A stretch of 5,249 nt of DNA from contig JACQYU010000087.1 in NCBI GenBank assembly GCA_016208065.1, positions 1 to 5,249 of the forward strand, written 5' to 3'. Shown piece by piece: positions 1 to 5,108 of the stretch (the stretch's first letter is position 1; every line of letters begins with the position of its first letter). Below the pieces are notes generated by a model. It was not told the origin of the DNA. It was given only the letters and a program-made list of their open reading frames with translations, and ran no database searches. Source of the DNA: Candidatus Falkowiibacteriota bacterium (GTDB lineage Bacteria; Patescibacteriota; Patescibacteriia; Patescibacteriales; GWC2-42-12). Made by a program: the position numbers and the translations under genes.

Positions 1-230
1 GCTAACCAGGAAAAGAGCGGAGCCATATTAACGCCAAAAATGGTTATCGCCAGCGGCCCAAAAAATATTTCCGCCATTAACAATAATAAAGCGGCAACAA
101 GCGCAACAACAAATAACAATATTATCGCCGACAGATACAATATACCGAATATAAAAATTATGGAATAATTAACTCCCTTTTTGCTTTCGCTAAAAATCTT
201 TTCCTCTTCCCTGCTGATTGCTTTTTCCAT
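1..230 (-). CDS. Membrane protein of unknown function, N-terminal part
   Basis: An open frame begins with ATG at 230 and runs without a stop off the left edge (76 complete codons), so only the N-terminus is visible. It starts with a charged, soluble stretch of about 20 residues (MEKAISREEEKIFSESKKG). This is followed by a long hydrophobic run at residues 22-53, rich in Ile, Leu, Val and Ala, which is a clear transmembrane helix. A second hydrophobic stretch at about 55-76 suggests at least one more segment. The start is supported by an unusually good Shine-Dalgarno match (AAGGGGGA) five bases upstream; a nearer ATG in another frame (A at 235) meets a stop after about 20 codons. The gene lies 63 nt downstream of tRNA-Val on the same strand and may share its transcript. 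I do not recognise the family and assign no function. Confidence 0.72.
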   Translation of the reverse strand, partial: MEKAISREEEKIFSESKKGVNYSIIFIFGILYLSAIILLFVVALVAALLLLMAEIFFGPLAITIFGVNMAPLFSWL

Positions 231-235
231 TTCAT

Positions 236-243
236 TCCCCCTT
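236..243 (-). promoter_or_regulatory. Ribosome binding site of the left-edge membrane protein
   Basis: On the minus strand AAGGGGGA lies five bases before the ATG at 230, a good match to the anti-Shine-Dalgarno consensus. It decides the start of this gene. It also stands out because lepA, recJ, rnhA and the small membrane peptide in this window have no comparable site. Confidence 0.65.
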
Positions 244-293
244 TATAATTTGGAAGTTAAAAGAACGAAAAATATTATGATTTTTATAAACTG

Positions 294-367
294 TGGGTGA
301 TGCTGGGCTCGAACCAGCGGCCTCGTCGATGTGAACGACGCACTCTAGCCAACTGAGCTAATCACCC
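294..367 (-). tRNA. tRNA-Val (anticodon CAC)
   Basis: A complete 74-nt cloverleaf can be folded by eye on the minus strand. The acceptor stem GGGTGAT pairs fully with ATCACCC and is followed by discriminator A. The D arm is GCTC/GAGT with a 9-nt loop containing the conserved GG. The anticodon stem is CGTCG/CGACG with loop TTCACAT, giving anticodon CAC (complement at 331-333), which reads the valine codon GUG. The variable loop has five bases, and the T arm is GCTGG/CCAGC with loop TTCGAGC. The bases after the discriminator are CAG, so the 3' CCA is not encoded and must be added by a CCA-adding enzyme. It lies just downstream of a broken tRNA and of the RNase HI gene on the same strand. Confidence 0.93.
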
Positions 368-380
368 ATAAATTTAACGG

Positions 381-457
381 GGTAAGAACGGAACGCCCTG
401 CCTGCCGGCCAGCCTATCCGGCAGGCAGGCAGGTCTAACCAACTGAGCCATGCGTCC
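381..457 (-). pseudogene. Broken tRNA interrupted by a GC-rich palindrome; Lys(CTT)-like at best
   Basis: From 457 the minus strand reads GGACGCA (acceptor 5' strand), TG, GCTC (D stem), AGTTGGTTA (D loop), GA: a textbook tRNA 5' third. At 433 the match stops abruptly and a 37-nt GC-rich hairpin (397-433) begins. Directly after it the sequence is GCGTTCCGTTCTTAC. If the hairpin is removed, the D stem is restored to GAGC, followed by G26, a TTCCG half-stem and a TTCTTAC loop that would carry anticodon CTT (Lys). No CGGAA half-stem, T arm or matching TGCGTCC acceptor strand follows before tRNA-Val begins at 367. The gene therefore cannot make a tRNA. The 5' fragment is clear; the Lys identity is a tentative reading. 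It begins only three bases after the RNase HI stop codon. Confidence 0.62.
397..433. repeat. GC-rich palindromic element, copy 1 (inside tRNA remnant)
   Basis: On the plus strand, CCTGCCTGCCGG (397-408) and CCGGCAGGCAGG (418-429) form a perfect 12-bp stem around the loop CCAGCCTAT. An extra CAGG unit follows at 430-433, making (CAGG)3 at 422-433. The GC content contrasts sharply with the AT-rich surroundings. The stem arms recur at 1035-1054, and the whole hairpin including its loop recurs at 1100-1144. No T tract follows on either strand, so it is not a standard terminator. Its position inside an otherwise recognisable tRNA points to insertion. Confidence 0.85.
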
Positions 458-460
458 TAA

Positions 461-874
461 TTATTTTACCGCTTTATCCAAAGCTTGATTAACCAATTTA
501 TCGGCTAATTCGTTCTTTTCCCGCCTAATATGCTTAAAAACAATTTTTTTAAAACCTAATGAAATATTATACGCTTGAACGAATAAGGGCGCAAGCTGCT
601 TATCTTTAACCCTATATTCGCGGTTTAACTGCTTTACTACCAGTTCAGAATCCAAAAAAACTTCTAATTCTAAGGCGCCTAAATTCTTGGCCTTAGTTAA
701 GCCGGCGATTAGCGCCTTATATTCGGCCTGATTATTCGTCGCCTCGCCGATGCACTCGGAAATTTCCGCTATCACACCACCCCTTTCATCAAAAATAACC
801 GCTCCGATGCCGGCCGGACCGGGGTTGCCGCGCGCGCCGCCGTCGGTAAAAATTGTCAGTTTATTGTATTTCAT
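461..874 (-). CDS. rnhA: Ribonuclease HI family protein
   Basis: A 137-residue protein that should cut the RNA strand of RNA:DNA hybrids in the cytoplasm, removing R-loops and primer RNA. The RNase H fold motifs are all present: TDGGARGNPGPAG at 10-22 with catalytic D11, NNQAEY at 47-52 with E51, LDSELVVKQL at 74-83 with D75, and the C-terminal ELAD at 122-125 with D125. A conserved-type HIRREKN precedes the last motif. The family's usual length is about 140-155. There is no evident inserted basic 'handle' like that of E. coli RNase HI, which fits the shorter RVT_3-type single-domain subgroup. The ATG at 874 sits directly before the first beta strand, and the frame offers no better upstream start. 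No Shine-Dalgarno is visible, but a TACAAT hexamer lies ten bases upstream. A tRNA remnant follows three bases after the stop. Confidence 0.93.
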   Translation of the reverse strand: MKYNKLTIFTDGGARGNPGPAGIGAVIFDERGGVIAEISECIGEATNNQAEYKALIAGLTKAKNLGALELEVFLDSELVVKQLNREYRVKDKQLAPLFVQAYNISLGFKKIVFKHIRREKNELADKLVNQALDKAVK

Positions 875-884
875 AATAGTAAAT

Positions 885-890
885 ATTGTA
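885..890 (-). promoter_or_regulatory. Possible -10 box for rnhA
   Basis: TACAAT on the minus strand ends ten bases before the rnhA ATG, so transcription would begin about three to four bases before the start codon, giving an almost leaderless mRNA. No convincing -35 is visible at the usual spacing; that position falls in the arm of the large palindrome. In such AT-rich sequence a chance match is quite possible. Confidence 0.3.
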
Positions 891-912
891 AAATGTAAAG
901 TTAATAAATTCT

Positions 913-1080
913 AAATTCTAAACCCTAATATCTAAACTCTAAACAAATCCAAAATTATAAATTCAAATATTATAAACAAAAGGCAATTAGCATTCGTTTT
1001 GAATTTAAAATTTTAAGCATTAGAATTTGTTTAGCCTGCCTGCCGGCAGGCAGGGATTTAGGATTTAGATATTAGAATTT
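913..1080. repeat. Large AT-rich imperfect palindrome (miniature-element-like)
   Basis: The region folds back on itself over 168 nt. Matching arms, outermost first, are AAATTC 913-918 with GAATTT 1075-1080, TAATATCTAAA 926-936 with TTTAGATATTA 1064-1074, CTAAACAAAT 939-948 with ATTTGTTTAG 1025-1034, AAAATT 951-956 with AATTTT 1009-1014, and AAATTCAAA 959-967 with TTTGAATTT 998-1006. The terminal loop is about 30 nt. The right arm carries some 27 extra bases (about 1035-1061) that the left arm lacks, including a perfect GC-rich 20-mer palindrome. The arms are built from CTAAA-type units. No coding potential is visible. From general recollection, CTAAA-rich fold-back intergenic sequences of this style occur in candidate-phyla genomes; that link is inference. 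Confidence 0.75.
1035..1054. repeat. GC-rich palindromic element, copy 2 (loopless form)
   Basis: CCTGCCTGCCGGCAGGCAGG is a perfect 20-bp palindrome, the same stem arms as copies 1 and 3 but without their nine-base loop. It sits in the right arm of the larger palindrome and accounts for most of the length difference between the two arms. TTTAG is found on both sides (1030-1034 and 1057-1061). This could be a short target duplication, but the surroundings are rich in that motif. Confidence 0.85.
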
Positions 1081-1099
1081 TGCAATTTAAACTGTCATT

Positions 1100-1144
1100 C
1101 CTGTCTACCGGCCAGCCTGTCCGGCAGGCAGGCAGGCAGGCAGG
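1100..1144. repeat. GC-rich palindromic element, copy 3, with (CAGG)5 tail
   Basis: The left arm CCTGTCTACCGG (1100-1111) pairs with CCGGCAGGCAGG (1121-1132), with two positions off the perfect stem (one can be a wobble pair). The loop CCAGCCTGT differs from that of copy 1 by one base. The stem runs into a tetranucleotide repeat, (CAGG)5 at 1125-1144. Copy 1 has (CAGG)3 in the same position and orientation, so repeat number varies between copies. The hairpin lies 21 nt beyond the recJ stop on the transcribed side but lacks a T tract. It may protect a 3' end, but nothing here proves it terminates transcription. Confidence 0.83.
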
Positions 1145-1165
1145 TTTATTTTTGATTTTTAAACT

Positions 1166-2896
1166 TTAAATTATCGCATTCTTTATATCAACAATTTTCA
1201 TCTGCGCCGCGCGCCGGCCGTTAAATTCATTAAATTCCAAACAATAAACCGCGTCAACCTTGTCCCCTATTTTAAACTCCTTTAACTTTTCCGCTTGAGA
1301 AAAAGCCACGGCCCAAATCGGGCCGAATCTGAATTTAATATGCTGGGCGTTGGCTCCCATATTAATTTTATCCATTATTTGCATGCCCTTGCTTAAAAAT
1401 TTAGGCTTATCATTATCTTCGCCGAACGGCTCGAATTTTTCCAGCTCTTCTAGCAATTCATCATTGATATCCGACAAATCAATTTCCGCTTCAATTAAAA
1501 TTTTCTGGGCCAGTTCAATTTCCGCCAAAGCTTTACCGGCTATTTTTTTCATTTCTTTGGAAAATTTTTCCAAAGCTTCCGCTCTCTTTAAAGTAAAGCC
1601 GCAAGCCGCCGCGTGGCCGCCGAATTTTTCCAAATGCCGGCCGGCTTGCTCAATCGCTTTCATAATATTAAATTCATCTATGCTTCTGCCCGAACCCTTA
1701 ATCTCGTTTTTTATTTTAGTAATCACTAAAACCGGCCGGCCGTAAGCTTCGCATAAGCGCCCGGCCACCAGGCCGACTACGCCTTCCGGCCAGCTTTCAG
1801 CCGAAGCATCGGCAATATTAGGCGAGCAAACTATTAATATTTTATCGCCCAGCATTTTTTCCTCAACAACTTTCCGGCAATAGGCGGTTATGGCTTCGGT
1901 TATTTTCTGCCTTTCGCCGTTTTTTATATTTAATTTTTTAGCAATAGCTTCCGCTTCATTTTTATCTTTAGTTATTAAAAGCTCATAAGCGGTGTTGGCG
2001 TGGTCTAGTCGGCCGGCGGAATTCAATCTCGGAGAAATCTGCCAGCCGATATGAAAAGAATTTATTTTTTTATTTGAATTGCCGTTGGTTTGCGCGATTT
2101 TTACCAGCTCGGCTATGCCAAGGCGCTTCCGCCGGTTGATTATTTTTAAGCCAAGGCTTACCAAGGTTCTATTTTCGCCGAGCAGGCTTACCATATCGGC
2201 GACCGTGCCGATAGCTACCAAGTCCAAAACTTTTTCCGCTAATTTATTTTTTAATTGTTCGTCTAGCTTAGAAAGCTTGATTAAGCCTTGGGCGAATTTA
2301 AAAGCCACGCCCACGCCGGCTAAATCCTTATAAGCATAATTTTCGGCTTTAGGATTAATAATTAAGCAATCCGGCCAATCGCTTTTTTCCGCCGGCGGCT
2401 CATGATGATCGGTAATAATTATATCCAGGCCCAAATTTTTAGCGTAAGCTACTTCTTCTTTATTGCGGATGCCGTTATCCACCGTAATTACAAGCTTGGC
2501 GCCGATTTTAATTAATTCAGCTATGGCTTTTTTATTTAAGCCATAGCCTTCCGAGGCCCGGCCCGGGATATAGACGGTTGTCTTAGCTTTAAAAATATTC
2601 AAAATTTCAATTAAGACAGCGGTGGCCGTTACTCCGTCAGCGTCATAATCGCCGTAAATTACTATTAGGTTTTGCTCTTTAATATGCTTAATCGCTAAAG
2701 ACGCGGCCGCCTCCATGTTTTTAAATAAAAACGGGTCAGACAAGCTTATTTTATCCGGCTCAAAAAATAATTCAATGTCTTGTTTTTTAATTAATCTTCT
2801 ATTAAAAAGCCGCTGAAGTATAATTTTATTATATTCAGAGTTCTTTTTGATAAAATCATCGCTGGCTATTGGCATCAGCTGCCATTTATTTTGCAT
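1166..2896 (-). CDS. recJ: Single-stranded-DNA-specific exonuclease RecJ
   Basis: A 576-residue enzyme, essentially the same length as E. coli RecJ, that degrades single-stranded DNA 5'-3' in recombination, mismatch and base-excision repair. The DHH phosphoesterase core carries YGDYDADGVT at 81-90, VDNG at 139-142, the signature TDHH at 162-165 and GTVADMV at 230-236; these aspartates and histidines bind the two catalytic metal ions. SPRLNSAGR at 288-296 links to the DHHA1 domain, which shows EGVVGLVAGRL at 371-381 and the family-typical GGHAAACGF at 426-434. The remainder (about 465-576, with FEPFGEDN at 488-495) matches the C-terminal OB-fold that binds single-stranded DNA. All motifs are intact. 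The ATG at 2896 lies just before the family-like N-terminus and has no clear Shine-Dalgarno. The gene is flanked by repeats on both sides and appears transcriptionally isolated. Confidence 0.96.
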   Translation of the reverse strand: MQNKWQLMPIASDDFIKKNSEYNKIILQRLFNRRLIKKQDIELFFEPDKISLSDPFLFKNMEAAASLAIKHIKEQNLIVIYGDYDADGVTATAVLIEILNIFKAKTTVYIPGRASEGYGLNKKAIAELIKIGAKLVITVDNGIRNKEEVAYAKNLGLDIIITDHHEPPAEKSDWPDCLIINPKAENYAYKDLAGVGVAFKFAQGLIKLSKLDEQLKNKLAEKVLDLVAIGTVADMVSLLGENRTLVSLGLKIINRRKRLGIAELVKIAQTNGNSNKKINSFHIGWQISPRLNSAGRLDHANTAYELLITKDKNEAEAIAKKLNIKNGERQKITEAITAYCRKVVEEKMLGDKILIVCSPNIADASAESWPEGVVGLVAGRLCEAYGRPVLVITKIKNEIKGSGRSIDEFNIMKAIEQAGRHLEKFGGHAAACGFTLKRAEALEKFSKEMKKIAGKALAEIELAQKILIEAEIDLSDINDELLEELEKFEPFGEDNDKPKFLSKGMQIMDKINMGANAQHIKFRFGPIWAVAFSQAEKLKEFKIGDKVDAVYCLEFNEFNGRRAAQMKIVDIKNAII

Positions 2897-2908
2897 AATT
2901 TTTGCTTC

Positions 2909-2977
2909 GTAAATCTGTCGTATTTCATTTCGCTACGCGAGATCTGGCGTAGCCAGACAAATACGCTGCAAATTTAC
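2909..2977. repeat. Long imperfect palindrome upstream of recJ
   Basis: Three nested stems share one axis: GTAAAT 2909-2914 with ATTTAC 2972-2977, CGTATTT 2919-2925 with AAATACG 2959-2965, and GCTACGC 2932-2938 with GCGTAGC 2947-2953. They close on an eight-base loop, GAGATCTG. The symmetric internal loops are four to six bases. It starts only 12 bases upstream of the recJ start codon, so on the recJ transcript it would form a hairpin in the leader; as DNA it could form a cruciform. There is no T tract. Either a regulatory leader structure or a miniature repeat element is possible. Confidence 0.7.
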
Positions 2978-2984
2978 AAATACT

Positions 2985-3035
2985 AAATTAACCTTTGCTT
3001 TATATTCGTAATATTCGTAGCGGATTTGTTAATTT
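2985..3035. repeat. Small repeat cluster between recJ and the small membrane peptide
   Basis: ATATTCGTA occurs twice in perfect tandem (3002-3010 and 3011-3019). The pair is flanked by an eight-base inverted repeat, AAATTAAC at 2985-2992 and GTTAATTT at 3028-3035. No gene is visible here. With the adjacent palindrome it makes the whole 2909-3035 interval repetitive, resembling the repeat-filled gap downstream of recJ. Confidence 0.55.
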
Positions 3036-3041
3036 GTGGAT

Positions 3042-3137
3042 TTAAAAAAATACGCCCACAGTCCAAGCCAGCATGGAAAAAATTACCATAATGCTGATAA
3101 TGGTCCAAATCACTCTTTGAAAAGGTTTTTTCTTCAT
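3042..3137 (-). CDS. Small single-pass membrane peptide (31 residues)
   Basis: A short frame from ATG at 3137 to TAA encodes 31 residues: a basic N-terminus (MKKKPFQR, net +5) followed by an uninterrupted hydrophobic helix from residue 9 to the end, with tryptophans at 11 and 25 (VIWTIISI..., ...LAWTVGVFF). The layout, positive end then one membrane span, predicts an N-in, C-out inner-membrane micropeptide or a signal-anchor-like peptide. Support for its being real: a TAATAT hexamer lies exactly six bases before the ATG, the same arrangement as at lepA, and the frame fills the only non-repetitive part of the 3042-3165 interval. Against it: the length is minimal, no Shine-Dalgarno is present and no homologue can be named from sequence alone. 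Function unknown. Confidence 0.55.
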   Translation of the reverse strand: MKKKPFQRVIWTIISIMVIFSMLAWTVGVFF

Positions 3138-3143
3138 AATTTG

Positions 3144-3149
3144 ATATTA
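3144..3149 (-). promoter_or_regulatory. Possible -10 box of the small membrane peptide
   Basis: TAATAT on the minus strand is followed by six bases (CAAATT) and then the ATG at 3137. Under standard -10 to +1 spacing the transcript would begin at the start codon itself, that is, leaderless. No good -35 hexamer is seen; that position lies in the arm of the 3165-3252 hairpin. Confidence 0.35.
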
Positions 3150-3164
3150 AAAATAAAAGCGAGT

Positions 3165-3252
3165 GGATGATGATAAAATTTTCGCACGAGGACTGTTTGA
3201 GCCCGCCGACTTGGCGGGCGAGTTCCGAGAGGAGTAAATTTTGTCATCATCC
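3165..3252. repeat. 88-nt three-tier hairpin element downstream of lepA
   Basis: Outer arms at 3165-3181 and 3236-3252 pair over 17 positions: GGATGATGA with TCATCATCC, then a T/G position, then AAAATTT with AAATTTT. An inner stem, GGACT (3190-3194 region) with AGTTCC (3221-3226), is formed with one bulge. The apex is a perfect seven-pair GC stem, GCCCGCC 3201-3207 with GGCGGGC 3213-3219, around the loop GACTT. The one imperfect outer pair is a G-U wobble only in a plus-strand transcript. The element begins 26 nt beyond the lepA stop and is followed on the minus strand by a T-rich stretch (CTTTTATTTTT), so it might act as an atypical terminator. Its elaborate architecture also fits a dispersed repeat or a structured RNA. 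Confidence 0.72.
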
Positions 3253-3278
3253 GCGAAGCTCTAATGTCTAAAATAGTT

Positions 3279-5096
3279 TTATCTTTTTAACAGCTTAACA
3301 AAAGTATCGCTCGGAATTTCCACCCGGCCCTTGCCATGGGCTTCCATTCTCTTTTTGCCTTTTTTCTGTTTTTCCAATAATTTTCTTTTGCGCGAAACAT
3401 CGCCGCCGTACAGTTTAGCCGTCACGTCTTTGCGCATGGCGGAAATTCTTTCGGCCGCGATAATTTTTCCGCCTACGGCCGCCTGCAATTTAACGGCAAA
3501 CATCTGCTTAGGCAAAGTTTCTTTTAAAGTGTTAACCACTTCTTTGCCCCGCTTAAAAGCATCGTCCCTGTAAACTATCATAGCTAAGGCCTCAACCGCG
3601 TCTTCAGCCACTAAAATATCCATTTTTACCACATCCGCCCGCTTATAGCCGATAAATTCATAATTTATGGAAGCATAGCCGGAGCTAGCGCTTTTTATCT
3701 TATCATAAAAATCCGTTAAAATCGCGGCCATGGGAATTTCATAATGCAAAATCACCCGGCTCTCGTCAATATATTCGGTATTTTTATAAACGCCTCTTTT
3801 ATCTTGGACTAAATTTAAAATCGCTCCGATATATTCTTTGGGCGCGATAATATCCAGACTGACCCACGGTTCTTCAATCCTATCTATTTTAGAAGGGTCG
3901 GGCAATTTTTGCGGACTGCGGATAATCGCATTATCGCCGTTTTTATCATAAACTTTATAGGCCACGCTGGGAATAGTAACCGTTAAGCTTAAATTATATT
4001 CCCGGCTTAAGCGCTCTTGAAAAATTTCTAAATGGAGTAGCCCTAAAAAGCCGCACCTAAAGCCAAAGCCTAAAGCCTCGGAATGCTCCGGTTCATAGAT
4101 TAAGGCCGCGTCGTTTAATTTTAATTTGGAAATCGCTTCCCTAAGCTCGTCAAATTCATTGCCTTCGCGCGGAAAAACTCCGGCAAACACCATTGGCTTT
4201 ACTTCATTATAGCCTTTAAGCGGGCTGATTTTATTCTCCGATTTCAGCCAGGCAACGGTATCGCCGACGCGGCACTCGCTTACGTCTTTAAAGCCGGTTA
4301 CGATATAGCCGATTTCGCCGGCTTTTAATCCGCCGGTGGATTTATATTCGGGCTTAAAAATCCCGACGTCTAAAGCTTCGCTCTTGGCTTTAGTGGCCAA
4401 GAGCATTATTTTATCGCCTTTTTCAATCCGGCCGTCAAAAACTCTTATATAGGCTACCACGCCGCGGTACTCGTCATAAGTTGAATCAAAAATCAAGGCG
4501 CGCAACATCGGTTCGCCGGAATTTTCTTCAACCGGCTTGTCCGCCAAAGTTTTAGCGCCGGAAGGAGCCGGCACACGCTCGATCACCGCTTTTAAAACTT
4601 CGCTTATGCCCTGACCGGTTTTCCCTGAAGCTGAAATAATTTCCTCTTCGGCGCAGCCTAAAAGCTGAATAATTTCTTTTTTGGTTTTTTCCACGTTAGC
4701 CGCCGGCAAATCAATTTTATTAATTACCGGAATGATGGTTAAATTCTGCTCCAAGGCTAAATACAAATTCGCTAAAGTTTGCGCCTGGATGCCTTGCGAC
4801 GCGTCCACGAGCAAAACCGCGCCCTCAACCGCGGCTAAACTGCGCGAAACTTCATAGGTAAAATCAACATGTCCCGGGGTATCAATTAAATTCAAATTAT
4901 AGCCCTGATAATCCATTTTCACCGGCTGCAATTTTATAGTTATGCCTCTTTCCCTTTCTAAATCCATCCGGTCCAATATCTGGTCTCTCATTTTTCTTTT
5001 TTCAATCGTGCCGGTAATTTCCAGCATGCGGTCAGCCATGGTGGATTTACCATGATCAATATGGGCGATGATGCAAAAATTTCTAATATTATTCAT
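3279..5096 (-). CDS. lepA: Elongation factor 4 (LepA), ribosome-associated GTPase
   Basis: A 605-residue translational GTPase that acts on the ribosome; the family has been linked to back-translocation and to small-subunit assembly and initiation. The GTPase domain has all G motifs: AHIDHGKST at 11-19 (P loop), RERGITIK at 48-55 (switch I), DTPGHVDF at 72-79 with catalytic H76, NKID at 126-129 and SASGKTG at 155-161. Then follow domain II (about 195-285), domain III (about 295-375, including GFGFRCGFLGLLHLEI at 343-358), domain V (about 405-485) and the LepA-specific C-terminal domain. The latter shows YGGDVSRKRKLLEKQKKGKKRM at 563-584, split here only by family-typical basic residues; this domain distinguishes LepA from EF-G, BipA and TetM-type proteins. 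Full length and intact. The start MNNIRNFCII is typical of the family. There is no Shine-Dalgarno; see the -10 box directly upstream. Confidence 0.97.
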   Translation of the reverse strand: MNNIRNFCIIAHIDHGKSTMADRMLEITGTIEKRKMRDQILDRMDLERERGITIKLQPVKMDYQGYNLNLIDTPGHVDFTYEVSRSLAAVEGAVLLVDASQGIQAQTLANLYLALEQNLTIIPVINKIDLPAANVEKTKKEIIQLLGCAEEEIISASGKTGQGISEVLKAVIERVPAPSGAKTLADKPVEENSGEPMLRALIFDSTYDEYRGVVAYIRVFDGRIEKGDKIMLLATKAKSEALDVGIFKPEYKSTGGLKAGEIGYIVTGFKDVSECRVGDTVAWLKSENKISPLKGYNEVKPMVFAGVFPREGNEFDELREAISKLKLNDAALIYEPEHSEALGFGFRCGFLGLLHLEIFQERLSREYNLSLTVTIPSVAYKVYDKNGDNAIIRSPQKLPDPSKIDRIEEPWVSLDIIAPKEYIGAILNLVQDKRGVYKNTEYIDESRVILHYEIPMAAILTDFYDKIKSASSGYASINYEFIGYKRADVVKMDILVAEDAVEALAMIVYRDDAFKRGKEVVNTLKETLPKQMFAVKLQAAVGGKIIAAERISAMRKDVTAKLYGGDVSRKRKLLEKQKKGKKRMEAHGKGRVEIPSDTFVKLLKR

Positions 5097-5102
5097 AAAT
5101 AA

Positions 5103-5108
5103 ATTATA
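5103..5108 (-). promoter_or_regulatory. Consensus -10 box of lepA, leaderless spacing
   Basis: A perfect TATAAT on the minus strand is followed by TTATTT and then the lepA ATG at 5096. Standard spacing puts the transcription start on the A of the ATG, implying a leaderless mRNA, which agrees with the lack of a Shine-Dalgarno. At the -35 position (17-base spacer) there is only CCGCTC; a better hexamer, TTGGAC, lies at 5131-5136 with a 22-base spacer. The hairpin at 5106-5124 occupies the spacer and overlaps three bases of the box. Confidence 0.5.

Noticed and set aside
397..433. Group I intron or archaeal-type intron within the tRNA
   Set aside because: The insert is only 37 nt, sits in the D arm, lacks intron structure, and the 3' half of the tRNA is missing in any case.
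434..457. tRNA fragment as an integration (att) site of a mobile element
   Set aside because: Site-specific integrases usually duplicate the 3' end of a tRNA gene, but only the 5' end is left here. No integrase or cargo genes are present in the window.
397..1144. CRISPR array
   Set aside because: The repeats are palindromic units of unequal length at irregular spacing, separated by genes and other repeats; there are no uniform spacers and no cas genes.
1350..1745. Open plus-strand frame of about 130 codons
   Set aside because: It lies wholly inside recJ on the opposite strand, its translation is low-complexity (Ser/Ile/Leu-rich) with no recognisable motif, and recJ is intact there with clear domain motifs. 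It is a shadow frame.
2079..2333. Open plus-strand frame of about 85 codons within recJ
   Set aside because: It is antisense to the conserved SPRLNSAGR and GTVADMV region of recJ, with no motif or ribosome binding site of its own.
3073..3120. Tiny plus-strand frame starting ATGGAAAAA opposite the micropeptide
   Set aside because: It has only 15 codons, is antisense to the more convincing minus-strand membrane peptide, and has no promoter or ribosome binding site.
3331..3573. Open plus-strand frame of about 80 codons within lepA
   Set aside because: It is antisense to the conserved LepA C-terminal domain; it arises from the codon composition of the real gene.
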